Source of the DNA: DASRWT01 sp963748485
Lineage (GTDB): Bacteria; Methylomirabilota; Methylomirabilia; Rokubacteriales; CSP1-6
DNA length: 64,000 nucleotides
Reading direction: 5' to 3'
Assembly (NCBI GenBank): GCA_963748485.1
Contig: CAVVJF010000022.1
Span: 472,933 to 536,932 of the forward strand
Shown: positions 52,275 through 60,600 of the stretch, one piece after another
How the letters are laid out: every line of letters begins with the position of its first letter
Numbering within the stretch: the stretch's first letter is position 1
Translations under genes and position numbers: made by a program
Notes under the pieces: model-generated
What the model was told of the DNA's origin: nothing
Databases searched by the model: none
What the model saw: the letters and a program-made list of their open reading frames with translations, nothing else

Positions 52275-52280
52275 TATACT
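52275..52280 (+). promoter_or_regulatory. Extended -10 box (TGCTATACT)
   Basis: TATACT preceded by TGC gives an extended -10 element. The start point would be near 52287, leaving a short leader with GAGGGA before the ATG at 52303. Confidence 0.4.
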
Positions 52281-52302
52281 CCGCCGCGTCCTCGAGGGAC
52301 CC

Positions 52303-53241
52303 ATGAGCCGCCCTCTCACCGTGCCGATGCCGTTCCACACCCCGTTCTACGCCCCGCTGCCCGCGGGAGTGGCGCTGGGGCACTTCGCCGCCGAGGGGCT
52401 CGACGTCACCGTCGTCCCCGCCGCCCGCTATCCGCGCGGCACCATGCAGGCCCTGCTCGACGGCGAGCTCGAGATCTGCCTGGGCGGTCTCATGCGGAGC
52501 TTCGAGCTCGCCGACCGTACCGGCCGCCACGTGGCGCACTTCGCCGAGGTGTGCAGCCGCAGCGGCTTCTTTCTCCTCGCGCGCGCGCCGGCGCCGCGCT
52601 TCCGCTTCGGCGACCTCATCGGCAAGACCGTGCTCTCGTTCGCGGAGGCGCCCACGCCCTGGCAATGCATGCTGACCGTGCTGCGCCGCCACGGCGTGGA
52701 TCCCGCCCGCGTGCGCATCGAGCGCGAGCGGCCGCTCGCGGAGGCGCTGGCGGCCTTTCGCGCGGGCACGGGCGATTACCTGGAAACGACGCAGCCCGCG
52801 GTGGAGACGCTGGTCGCGGAGGGCGCTGCGCACGTGGTGGCGTCGATGGGGGAGGCCACCGGCCCGGTGCCGTTCACCTCCTACATGGCGGCCCCGGACG
52901 TCCTCACCGGCGAGCCGGACACGGTCCGGCGCTTCACGCGCGCCGTGTACCGGACGCAGCGGTGGCTCGCCGGGCGCGACGCCGCCGAGATCGCCGAAGT
53001 GGTGGCCGCGGCGTTTCCCGAGATGGACGGCGCACTGCTCGAGCGGGCCGTCGCGCGGTTCCAGCGCCAGCAGACGTGGGCCCGAGACCCCCTGCTGCGC
53101 CGGTCCGGTTACGACACGCTCCAGGTGATTCTCCTCACGGGCGGGTTCATCCGGCGACCCCATCGCTACGCCGATCTGGTGAATGCCGCCTTCGCCAAGG
53201 AGGCGATGGAGAACCTGTCGGAAAACCCTACGAAGTCGTAA
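52303..53241 (+). CDS. NMT1/THI5-like substrate-binding protein, no signal peptide
   Basis: This 312-residue protein resembles periplasmic NMT1/SsuA-type binding proteins: PFHTPFYAPLPAGVALGHFAAEGLDVTVVPA near the start, GELEICLGGLMRSFELADRT, DLIGKTVLSFAEA near 101-113 and FRAGTGDYLETTQPA. It lacks a signal peptide from the ATG at 52303, and an upstream start at 52240 does not supply one either. It may be a cytoplasmic ligand-binding or biosynthetic protein. An acyl carrier protein gene follows after 12 nt, an unusual neighbour for a transporter component. Confidence 0.82.
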   Translation: MSRPLTVPMPFHTPFYAPLPAGVALGHFAAEGLDVTVVPAARYPRGTMQALLDGELEICLGGLMRSFELADRTGRHVAHFAEVCSRSGFFLLARAPAPRFRFGDLIGKTVLSFAEAPTPWQCMLTVLRRHGVDPARVRIERERPLAEALAAFRAGTGDYLETTQPAVETLVAEGAAHVVASMGEATGPVPFTSYMAAPDVLTGEPDTVRRFTRAVYRTQRWLAGRDAAEIAEVVAAAFPEMDGALLERAVARFQRQQTWARDPLLRRSGYDTLQVILLTGGFIRRPHRYADLVNAAFAKEAMENLSENPTKS

Positions 53242-53253
53242 GATTCAAGTCGC

Positions 53254-53520
53254 ATGAGCGACGAGGCGATACGGCAGCGGCTCCTGAAGATCGTGCGGGA
53301 CGTCGCCGGTCCTGGTCGCGCGCCCGCGGAGATCGACGCGAGCACCCCGTTGCGCGACGGCGGCTTCTGGCTCGATTCGGTGGCGCTGCTGGAGCTGATC
53401 GTGGCGGTGGAGGCGGAGTTCGAGGTGGACTTCGATCCGACGACGGATTTCGGCGAGGCGGCCCTGGCCACGGTGGGCAGCCTGAGCGCCGTGATCGAGC
53501 GCCGGCTCGGGGCGCGGTGA
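53254..53520 (+). CDS. Acyl carrier protein
   Basis: This 88-residue protein has the four-helix carrier layout with the phosphopantetheine attachment site at Ser42 in WLDSVALLELI, followed by acidic helix 2 and FEVDFDPTTDF. The motif LDS replaces the DSL usual in FabD/FabF-type carriers, as in carriers of NRPS or polyketide systems and capsule-like biosynthesis. It is coupled to the thioesterase gene (GTGA overlap), so it probably carries an acyl chain released or edited by that enzyme. No ketosynthase or adenylation gene is in the window. Confidence 0.88.
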   Translation: MSDEAIRQRLLKIVRDVAGPGRAPAEIDASTPLRDGGFWLDSVALLELIVAVEAEFEVDFDPTTDFGEAALATVGSLSAVIERRLGAR

Positions 53521-54380
53521 GCGCTCTGGCCTCCCCCGTTTCCGCGTCGCGCGACGTCCTGGCGCGAAACCTGCCGCGCCGCGGGCTGGACTCGCGTCCC
53601 GACTTCCACTTCTTCCACGGCGACCTGCGCGGCGGCGGCTTTTACTGCCTCACGCTTGCCGGGCATGTTGGCCGGGATCAGCCCTTCTACGCGCTGGCGC
53701 CCCCCGGCCACGACGGCGGCCCGCTCGCCGCCGACTTCGAAGCGCTCGTGGCTCATCAGCTCGCGTTGCTGCGCACGGTGCGCCCGAAGGGCCCCTACCG
53801 CCTCGGCGGGTACTGCAATGGCGCGCTGGTCGCGTACGAGGTCGCTTGCCGGCTGACCGCCGCGGGAGAGCGGGTCGAGCGGGTCGTCCTCCTCGCGCCG
53901 GCGGTTCCCACCGCGGGCGGATGGTTTGGTGATCTCGCCCGTCGGGCCGAGGACCTCAGCGAGTACTACGCCGAGCGGACGCGCGCGTTCCGGAGCGTGT
54001 CCCTCGGCGGGAAGCTCCGCTACCTGGCCGCCAAGGCGCGATCCATGGCCGGGCTGGGGCGGTCACCCGGGCTGAACCTGCCACGCGTGGGCCCTCCGCC
54101 GATGCCGGTGCGCCCGGTCGACTTGCGCAACCGCGAGTACTTCGAAAATATCCGCGCCTACCTGCCCGGGCGCTACGACGGGCTCGTCGACGTCATCTGG
54201 CCCGTGGAGGAGGAGCGCGGTCGGCGCCGGCGCTCCATGCGTGTGTGGCGGCGGGTCGCACCGCGGCTGCGCGTGCACTCGGTGCCGGGCAACCACCGGA
54301 GCTGCCTGGGCGAAGGGGCGGCGGCGCTGGGCGCGGTGTTTCGCGAGTGCCTCGGTGAGGAGAGCCTGCCGCGGCGTTGA
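53517..54380 (+). CDS. Thioesterase (alpha/beta hydrolase) with cysteine nucleophile
   Basis: This 287-residue protein resembles the thioesterase domains of NRPS/PKS systems: FHGDLRGGGFYCLTLAGHVG, FYALAPPGHDGGPL, and the nucleophile elbow GYCNGALVAYEVA near residues 98-110, where Cys100 takes the place of the usual serine in GxSxG. The C-terminal histidine is in VPGNHRSCLGE. It should hydrolyse an acyl group from the adjacent carrier protein. The start is GTG inside the carrier stop. The hydrolase gene that follows has its own promoter-like element. Confidence 0.86.
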   Translation: MSALASPVSASRDVLARNLPRRGLDSRPDFHFFHGDLRGGGFYCLTLAGHVGRDQPFYALAPPGHDGGPLAADFEALVAHQLALLRTVRPKGPYRLGGYCNGALVAYEVACRLTAAGERVERVVLLAPAVPTAGGWFGDLARRAEDLSEYYAERTRAFRSVSLGGKLRYLAAKARSMAGLGRSPGLNLPRVGPPPMPVRPVDLRNREYFENIRAYLPGRYDGLVDVIWPVEEERGRRRRSMRVWRRVAPRLRVHSVPGNHRSCLGEGAAALGAVFRECLGEESLPRR

Positions 54381-54399
54381 GCCCGTTCGCGGGCTGGAG

Positions 54400-54405
54400 T
54401 ACACT
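54400..54405 (+). promoter_or_regulatory. -10 box (TACACT) of a leaderless promoter
   Basis: TACACT, followed by CGGGCTC, ends 9 nt before the ATG at 54415 with no Shine-Dalgarno. The 13-nt sequence is identical to that at 35410. Confidence 0.4.
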
Positions 54406-54414
54406 CGGGCTCCC

Positions 54415-55311
54415 ATGCCCACCGCGCGTGTCGACGGCATCGGTCTCTTCTACGAGGAGGTCGGCGAGGGCGTGCCCCTCGTCTTCGTCCACGAGTTCGC
54501 CGGCGACTACCAGAGCTGGCATCTCCAGGTGCGCTTCTTCGCCCGCCGCTATCGCACTATCGCCTACAACGCTCGCGGCTATCCGCCGTCGGACGTGCCC
54601 ACCGATCCCGCCGCCTATTCGCAGGAGCGCGCGGCCGAGGACATCCGCGGCCTCCTCGACGCCCTCGGCATCCAGCGGGCGCACATCTGCGGGCTGTCCA
54701 TGGGCGGGTACGCCACGCTGCACTTCGGACTCCGCCACCCCGCCCGCGCGCTCTCGCTGGTGGTGGCGGGCGCGGGGTACGGCAGCGTGCCCGGCGAGCG
54801 CGAGCGATTCCGGAAGGACGTGGAGGAGACGGCGCGGCGCTTCCTGGACGACGGCATCGTCGCCGTCGCGGACTTCTACACCAAGGGTCCCACGCGCGTG
54901 CAGCTGATGGACAAGGACCCCAAGGGCTGGCAGGAGCTCTACGATCAGTTCGTCGCCCAGTCCGCGGAAGGCCACGCGCTGACGATGCGGGGCGTGCAGA
55001 TGAGCCGGCCCTCGGTGTACGACCTGGAGCGTGACCTCGAGCGGCTCGAGGTGCCCACCCTCATCGTCACCGGCGACGAGGACGAGCCGTGCCTGGAGCC
55101 CGCGCTCTACCTCAAGCGGAAGATCCGGTCATCGGGACTGCTGGTCCTGCCAAAGTCCGGACACACCGTGAACCTGGAAGAGCCGGAGGCGTTCAATCGC
55201 GGCGTGCTCGACTTCCTCACCGCCGTGGACGCCGGGCGCTGGGGGATGCGCAACCCGGCCTCGCTGAGCCAGTCGGCGATTCTTCCCCCCGAGCAAGGAG
55301 CCCGGAAATGA
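54415..55311 (+). CDS. Alpha/beta hydrolase
   Basis: This 298-residue alpha/beta hydrolase has the oxyanion region VFVHEFAG near residues 23-30, the nucleophile Ser95 in CGLSMGGYA, an aspartate in TGDEDEPC near 223-230 and His248 in SGHTVNLEEP. It is similar to 3-oxoadipate enol-lactonase-like hydrolases. The C-terminus has a short extension RNPASLSQSAILPPEQ. The stop overlaps the ATG of the CoA transferase gene (ATGA), suggesting that both act on the same carboxylic compound. Confidence 0.9.
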   Translation: MPTARVDGIGLFYEEVGEGVPLVFVHEFAGDYQSWHLQVRFFARRYRTIAYNARGYPPSDVPTDPAAYSQERAAEDIRGLLDALGIQRAHICGLSMGGYATLHFGLRHPARALSLVVAGAGYGSVPGERERFRKDVEETARRFLDDGIVAVADFYTKGPTRVQLMDKDPKGWQELYDQFVAQSAEGHALTMRGVQMSRPSVYDLERDLERLEVPTLIVTGDEDEPCLEPALYLKRKIRSSGLLVLPKSGHTVNLEEPEAFNRGVLDFLTAVDAGRWGMRNPASLSQSAILPPEQGARK

Positions 55312-56474
55312 GCCTGCCGCTCGCGCCGTACACCGTCATTGACCTCACCCGCGCCCGCTCCGGCCCCACCTGCGTGCGTCAGCTCGCGGACATGGGCGCG
55401 CAGGTCATCCAGGTGTCGGCGCGCGAGGACGTCGAGGGCGATTTCCCGCGGCGGGGCTTCGACAGCCAGAACCTGCACCGGAACAAGCGCTCGATCACGC
55501 TGGACCTGAAGGCGCCGAAGGGGATCGAGATCCTCAAGCGCCTGATCGCCCGGGCCGACGTGGTGGTGGAGAACTTCCGACCCGACGTCAAGAACCGCCT
55601 CGGCATCGACTACGAGACTTTGAGTAAAGACAACCCTCGGTTGATTTACGGCAGCATCTCGGGCTTCGGGCAGAGCGGCCCCTATCGCGACCGCCCCGGC
55701 TACGACCAGATCGCGCAAGGCATGGGCGGGCTCATGTCCATCACCGGGCTGCCCGGGCAGGGGCCCGTGCGCGTGGGCATTCCCGTGGCCGACCTCACCG
55801 CCGGCATCTTCCTCGCGCAGGGCATCCTGGTGGCGCTGCTGGAGCGCGAGCGCTCCGGCACGGGGCAGTGGGTGCACACCTCCTTGCTGCAGGCCATGGT
55901 CACCATGCTCGACTTCCAGGCCGCGCGCTGGCTGATCGCCGGCGAGATTCCCCCGCAGGCGGGTAACGATCACCCCACGGTCATTCCCACCGGCGTCTTC
56001 GCCACGGCTGACGGGCACATCAACATCGCCGCGTCCGGCCAGAACATGTTCCGACGCCTCTGCGAGGCGCTCGGCACCGAGCCGCTGCTGGACGACCCCC
56101 GCTTCAAGACCGCGCCCGACCGCTCCCGGAATCGCAAGGCGCTCGCCCCCGAGCTGGAGAAGGCCTTTGCCACCAAGACGAGTGCGGAGTGGGTTGAGCT
56201 GCTCAACGCCAAGGGCGTGCCGTCGGGGCCCATCCTCGACGTGAAGCAGGTGTTCGAGAACGAGCAGATCCAGCACCTGGGCATGACGGTGCCGGTCACG
56301 CATCCCGCCCTGGGCGAGATCCGCGTGCAGGCGCCGCCGGTGACGCTCTCACGCACGCCCGGGTTGGTTCGCACCCATGCGCCCGACACCGGCGAGCATA
56401 CCGCGGAGATTCTGGGCGAGCTCGGCTTGTCTGCGGCCGACGTCGCCGCCCTGCGGACGGAGAAGGTGATCTGA
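55308..56474 (+). CDS. CaiB/BaiF CoA-transferase family protein
   Basis: This 388-residue family III CoA transferase has the N-terminal TVIDLTRARSGPTCVRQLADMGAQVI, NKRSITLDLK near 61-70, ADVVVENFRPDV, and the catalytic aspartate in GIPVADLTAGIF near 165. It moves CoA between organic acids through an anhydride intermediate. AAGGAG lies 7 nt before the ATG. The stop TGA overlaps the apparent CTG start of the UDP-sugar dehydrogenase gene. Confidence 0.93.
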   Translation: MSLPLAPYTVIDLTRARSGPTCVRQLADMGAQVIQVSAREDVEGDFPRRGFDSQNLHRNKRSITLDLKAPKGIEILKRLIARADVVVENFRPDVKNRLGIDYETLSKDNPRLIYGSISGFGQSGPYRDRPGYDQIAQGMGGLMSITGLPGQGPVRVGIPVADLTAGIFLAQGILVALLERERSGTGQWVHTSLLQAMVTMLDFQAARWLIAGEIPPQAGNDHPTVIPTGVFATADGHINIAASGQNMFRRLCEALGTEPLLDDPRFKTAPDRSRNRKALAPELEKAFATKTSAEWVELLNAKGVPSGPILDVKQVFENEQIQHLGMTVPVTHPALGEIRVQAPPVTLSRTPGLVRTHAPDTGEHTAEILGELGLSAADVAALRTEKVI

Positions 56475-57822
56475 GGGTCGCGATCTTCGGGGCCGGCTAT
56501 GTCGGCGCCGTCAGCGCCGCCGGGCTGGCCTCGCTCGGGCACCACGTCGCGCTCGTGGAGGTGTCGCCCGCCAAGCTCGCCCGGCTCCGTGCGGGCCTTG
56601 CTCCGGTGTCCGAGCCGGGGCTCGGCGCGGCGCTTGCGGCCCACCTCGCCGCCGGTCGCCTCGCCGTCACCGAGACGGCCGCGGCGGCGCTGGCGGGCGC
56701 GGAGACGGCGCTGGTCTGCGTGGGTACGGCGAGCGCGGCCACCGGCGTCGCCGACGCCTCCCACGTGCTGAAGGTGATGGCCGAGATCGCGGCGGCCCTA
56801 CCCGCCGCGCCGGCTCCCCCCGCCTCGCCGGCTCCCATTGTCATCGCGCTCCGCAGCACGCTGCCCGGCTCGCAGATCGCCGGCGAGGTCATGCGCTGCT
56901 CGCGCGCGCGCTCGGGGCCCGCCTGGGCGCGGAGGTCAGCTTCGTGGTGAACCCGGAGTTCCTCCGCGAGGGGCAGGGGCTCGCGGACTTCATGACCCCG
57001 CCCTACGTGATCGTGGGCACCGACCACCCGGCCGCGGTGGCGCCCATGCGCGACCTCTATCGGGGCATCGCGGCGCCGTTCCACGTGATGAGCCCCGGGA
57101 CCGCGAGCCTGGTCAAGTACGCCGCGAACGCCTTCCACGCGCTGAAGGTCGCCTATGCCAACGAGGTCGCCGCGGTGGCCCCCGCCTTCGGGGCCGACGG
57201 CGACCAGGTCATGGCGCTGGTGCGGGAGGACTGGATCCTGAACGTCTCGCCCGCCTATCTGCGGCCGGGCTTCGCGTTCGGCGGCTCGTGCCTGCCCAAG
57301 GATCTGAGGGCACTCAACCGCGTGGGGGAGATGGCGGGCGCGCCGACGCCGCTGCTCGCGTCCATTCTGGAGTCCAACGCGCACGTGCTCCGGCGCTCGG
57401 TGGAATGGGTGATGGCGCACGGGGCGCCCGCGGTCGCACTCCTCGGGCTCAGCTTCAAGCCGGGCGTCGACGACCTGCGCGAGAGCCCGCTGGTGGACCT
57501 CGCCGAGCGGCTGCTGGGGAAGGGGATCGCGCTCACCATCCACGACCCCGACGTCGATCCCGCGGCGCTGCACGGCGCGAACCTCGAGTTCGCGCGCGGC
57601 CACCTGACCCACCTCACCACGCTGCTCCGCCCGACCCTGGTGGGGGCGATCCCCCGCGGCGCGCTCGTGGTCGTGGGGAAGCCGGGGATCGATTCGGCCG
57701 CGCTCGCGGAGGCCTGCGCCGACGGGACGACCGTGCTCGATCTCGCGCGCGCGCTTCCCCGCGATCTGCCGCGCCTGCGCGTCCGGCGCCTGGAGGATTC
57801 GCCGCCCGCCCGGCTTCCATGA
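56471..57822 (+). pseudogene. UDP-glucose/GDP-mannose dehydrogenase, frameshifted, apparent CTG start
   Basis: The N-terminal half has RVAIFGAGYVGAVSAAGLASLG, EVSPAKLARLR, SEPGL and CVGTAS. The C-terminal half has VVNPEFLREGQGLADF, KYAANAFHALKVAYANE (catalytic lysine), GGSCLPKDL (catalytic cysteine) and GLSFKPGVDDLRESP. The two halves are in different frames; the break is near 56893, where one extra base would join VM to ALLARALGARLG. The first codon giving the family start (MRVAIFG-like) is CTG at 56471, overlapping the TGA of the CoA transferase gene exactly as ATGA starts do elsewhere. The enzyme would make UDP-glucuronate or similar. An assembly error or a recent pseudogene are both possible. 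Confidence 0.8.
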
Positions 57823-58997
57823 AGGTGGGGATCTACTTCCCCTGGTTGACGGGCGCGGCGGGCGGCGCCGAGCGCACCAGCGCGATCCTCGCGGGCGCGC
57901 TCGCGAGCGAGCACGCCGTGGAGCTCGTGCATCACGCAGCGACGCCGGTGCGGGATCGCCTCGAGGGCGTCACCGGTGTCGACCTGTCCCGAGTCGCGGA
58001 GCGCGCGGTGGGCCGTCCGCCGGCCGTGCCCCGGCGGCGCCCAGGGGCTCCCGGCTACTGGCACGCGCGCGCCGCCCTCGACGCGCCGTTGAGCGCGCCC
58101 TACGATCTCTTCGTCGCCCTCGTCCACGAGCCGCCGCCGTTCTGCCACGCGCGCGTCGGCCTCCTGCGCGTGCTCTTTCCCTTCGTGCCCAAGCGCGCGC
58201 AGTGGCCGTGGAACACGCCGCCCACGGGCGCGCTCGGCCGCCTTCGCCACGCGGCCCGGTTGTCCTACTACGGATGGGGCTGGCGACGGCGGATGGCGGG
58301 CTACCAGGTGAAGCTCGCGAACTCGCGTTTCACGCAGCAGTGGACCCGCCGTCTCTGGGACGTGGACAGCGAGGTCGTGTATCCGCCGGTGGACTGCCGG
58401 TTCGAGGTCGTGCCAAAGACGCCGACCATCCTGAGCGTCGGCCGGTTTGCCGCGACGCCCGTCATCAAGCAGCAGGAGGCGATGGTGCGCGCCTTCCGGC
58501 GGCTCGTGGGCGCCGCGCCCGGCTGGGAATACGTCACCGCGGGGAGCGTGCGGAATGCGGCCGAGCGTCGCGTCTTCGCGCGGGTCCAGACGGAGGCAGC
58601 GGGCGTGCCCGTCCGCCCGCTCGACAACGTGTCGCACGACACTCTTCGCGGTCTCTACGCGCGGTCCGGCATCTTCTGGCATGCCGCCGGGCTCGACCAC
58701 GACGAGGCGGCAACCCCGTGGCTCAGCGAGCACTTCGGCGCCACGACCGTCGAGGCGATGGCAGCGGGTAGCGTGCCGGTGGTCATCCGGAAGGGAGGCC
58801 AGCCGGAGATCGTCGAGCACGGCGTCGGCGGCTTCCTCTGGGACCGACTCGAGGAGCTCGAGGCCTACACCGTGACCCTCATTCGCGACGACAGCCTTCG
58901 CGCCCGAATGGGAGCGGCCGCGCGGCTGCGCGCCGCGCGCTTTCGCTACGAGGTGTTTCACCAAGACGTCCTCGATCGCGTGCGACCGCTGCTTTGA
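57819..58997 (+). CDS. Family 4-type glycosyltransferase
   Basis: This 392-residue GT-B enzyme has GIYFPWLTGAAGGAERTSAIL at the start, VKLANSRFTQQW, ILSVGRFA near 207-214 and the donor-binding HFGATTVEAMAAGSVPVV near 306-323 with the E-x7-E pattern, then GGFLW. It resembles ALG11-like mannosyltransferases. It should elongate a surface polysaccharide or lipid-linked sugar, consistent with the UDP-sugar dehydrogenase upstream, whose stop overlaps its ATG. The cluster ends here; the following 301 nt are non-coding. Confidence 0.9.
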   Translation: MKVGIYFPWLTGAAGGAERTSAILAGALASEHAVELVHHAATPVRDRLEGVTGVDLSRVAERAVGRPPAVPRRRPGAPGYWHARAALDAPLSAPYDLFVALVHEPPPFCHARVGLLRVLFPFVPKRAQWPWNTPPTGALGRLRHAARLSYYGWGWRRRMAGYQVKLANSRFTQQWTRRLWDVDSEVVYPPVDCRFEVVPKTPTILSVGRFAATPVIKQQEAMVRAFRRLVGAAPGWEYVTAGSVRNAAERRVFARVQTEAAGVPVRPLDNVSHDTLRGLYARSGIFWHAAGLDHDEAATPWLSEHFGATTVEAMAAGSVPVVIRKGGQPEIVEHGVGGFLWDRLEELEAYTVTLIRDDSLRARMGAAARLRAARFRYEVFHQDVLDRVRPLL

Positions 58998-59298
58998 CCG
59001 GAATTTCCTCATTTGTGTAACGCCGTTCCGCCGTTCTGTAAGAGAGTCCGACACCGCGTTGCAATTCGCCTCGTGACGGAAGAGTAAGCACTGACGCGAA
59101 GATGCGCGACGCGCGCGCAATGCCGCCCGCTCATTGATCCTCGACGTGCTGCCGACGGGCTTCGTCAGCCTTACGAATGTCGGCCGGGCCTTTTCGACCC
59201 ATCCCGGAGAATCGTTCATCGATGCGGATTTAGGAAGGCGGCACGCCACATGCTCCTGTAGCGGTGCGGGCGCATCGCTTCGCAAAGGAGTCCGGACC
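58998..59298. other. Regulatory intergenic region before the PEP-CTERM-like gene
   Basis: This 301-nt stretch has lower GC than its surroundings and no credible gene. It holds a sigma54-type promoter at 59239-59254, a Shine-Dalgarno at 59284-59290 and two TGTAA elements at 59016-59020 and 59037-59041 that could belong to an upstream activator site. Confidence 0.6.
59239..59254 (+). promoter_or_regulatory. Sigma54-type (-24/-12) promoter of the PEP-CTERM-like gene
   Basis: CGGCACGCCACATGCT has GG at 59240-59241, ten bases, and GC at 59252-59253, with two mismatches to TGGCACGNNNNTTGCW. The start point would be near 59265, giving a leader of about 34 nt with AAAGGAG. Many PEP-CTERM genes in other bacteria are sigma54-dependent through PrsK/PrsR. 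Confidence 0.55.
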
Positions 59299-60144
59299 AT
59301 GAGCAAGCCCGCCTATCGCCCGCTGATGCCGCTTGTTGTCACTCTTCTCGCCTTCGCGCCCGCGGCCGACGCCTTCAGCATCGAGGAGGGCACGGGCGCC
59401 GTGGGCACGCAGACCGCCGTCAACGCCTTCCGGGCGGCGCTGGGCGATCCCAACAACGGCAATACGCCCGGGCCGCTTCCCGGCGGTCGGCGCGAGATCA
59501 ACTGGGATGGGGGCGGCAACCCGAACGGCTCGCCCGCCGGCACGCCCTTCGCCGGCTTCCAGAACCGTGGCGTCATCTTCACGACGCCTGGCACGGGCTT
59601 TCAGCAGGCGCCGATCTCGGTGGGCGTCGGCAATCTCTCGGACGTGTTCGGCGTCGACTACAGCACCACGTTCCAGTTCTTCAGTCCCGTGCGGCTCTTC
59701 GTCCCGGTGGGGAGCAACGTTACCGAGGGCGACTTCTCGATCGCGGGCACGAACGGCGCCATTCCGGCGGGGACGTCCGCGTTCGGGGCGGTGTTCACCG
59801 ACGTCGACCTCGCCGGGTCCACGACGATCGAGCTCTTCGGGATCGATGGAAACCTCATCGCCTCCGCCGCGGTGCCGGCGGCACCGGGCGATGGGGAGCT
59901 GTCGTTCCTCGGCATCCTGCTCGACCCAAGCGAGGGGCTCGCGACCCGTGTGCGAATCGTCACCGGCAATGCGGCGCTTGGCGTCGCCGATAGCTCCACG
60001 AACGACGTGGTGGCGATGGACGATTTCCTCTTCGCGGAGACGCAGCCGACGCCGGGGCCGGGCACCATGGTCCTCGTCGGCGCCGCGCTCCTCGGCCTCG
60101 GCGCGTCACGGTGGCTGCGTCGGCGGGTGACCCCGATAGGCTAG
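59299..60144 (+). CDS. PEP-CTERM-like exported protein
   Basis: This 281-residue protein has a signal peptide (residues 1 to about 24, ending AADA), an extracellular beta-rich body low in Cys and rich in Gly, Thr and Asn, and a C-terminal sorting signal: PGPGTMVLVGAALLGLGASRW followed by LRRR. This is the PEP-CTERM layout with PGPGT in place of the consensus PEPGT. Exosortase would cleave it during export of the extracellular matrix. No exosortase is in the window. AAAGGAG precedes the ATG; an upstream in-frame Met at 59134 is not plausible. The downstream gene is convergent. Confidence 0.85.
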   Translation: MSKPAYRPLMPLVVTLLAFAPAADAFSIEEGTGAVGTQTAVNAFRAALGDPNNGNTPGPLPGGRREINWDGGGNPNGSPAGTPFAGFQNRGVIFTTPGTGFQQAPISVGVGNLSDVFGVDYSTTFQFFSPVRLFVPVGSNVTEGDFSIAGTNGAIPAGTSAFGAVFTDVDLAGSTTIELFGIDGNLIASAAVPAAPGDGELSFLGILLDPSEGLATRVRIVTGNAALGVADSSTNDVVAMDDFLFAETQPTPGPGTMVLVGAALLGLGASRWLRRRVTPIG

Positions 60145-60593
60145 AGCAGGCGGTAGACGTCGAGCTCGACGCGGCGGGCCCGCCGCGCGGCGGTGGCGAT
60201 GCCGATGACGCGGTTGAGCCAGTCGAGCCGCGCGTCGCCGGTGGCGAAGCGCAGCACGGTGCGGAAGTAGTACGCCGCCGGGTCCACCTCCTCGCCGCGG
60301 GCCAGCCGCGCCAGCGTCTCCGGCGGGCCCGTGCGCAGCCCGCGGCTCCGCACCTCGATGAGGGCGCCCCCGCGCTCGCGCAGCGCGTAGTGGGCGTCGA
60401 TGTCGAGGGTGCCGTCCTGCCGGCGCCACTGCCAGTCGGCGCCGCCTTCCAGCACCTCGCCCCCGAGCCCCTCTCCCTCGAAGGTGCCGCCCAGGATGGG
60501 CACCACGCGGCGCTCGCCGCCCGGCGCGGCGCCCAGCGAGCGCACCTCGCCGACCTCGGCGGACACGCGGAACAGCGGGGCGACCTGGATCAC
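60141..60593 (-). CDS. DUF3237 domain-containing protein
   Basis: This 150-residue protein matches DUF3237, a small beta-barrel family: PLFRVSAEVGEVRSLG, GERRVVPILGGTFEGEGLGGEVLEGGADWQ and the C-terminal YFRTVLRFATGDARLDWLNRVIGIA. The function of the family is not known. The start is GTG, 7 nt after the end of the luciferase-like gene, so the two are likely cotranscribed. Its end overlaps the end of the convergent PEP-CTERM-like gene by 4 nt. Confidence 0.88.
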   Translation of the reverse strand: MIQVAPLFRVSAEVGEVRSLGAAPGGERRVVPILGGTFEGEGLGGEVLEGGADWQWRRQDGTLDIDAHYALRERGGALIEVRSRGLRTGPPETLARLARGEEVDPAAYYFRTVLRFATGDARLDWLNRVIGIATAARRARRVELDVYRLL

Positions 60594-60600
60594 CCGCGGC

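Noticed and set aside
59046..59060. Second sigma54-like motif (CCGACACCGCGTTGC)
   Set aside because: It lacks the GG dinucleotide at -24, so the essential GG-N10-GC pattern is not met; the element at 59239 is better placed.
57255..59306. Long open frame on the minus strand (about 680 codons)
   Set aside because: It is antisense to the UDP-sugar dehydrogenase and glycosyltransferase genes, has low-complexity composition and no recognisable domain; such open frames are common in GC-rich DNA.
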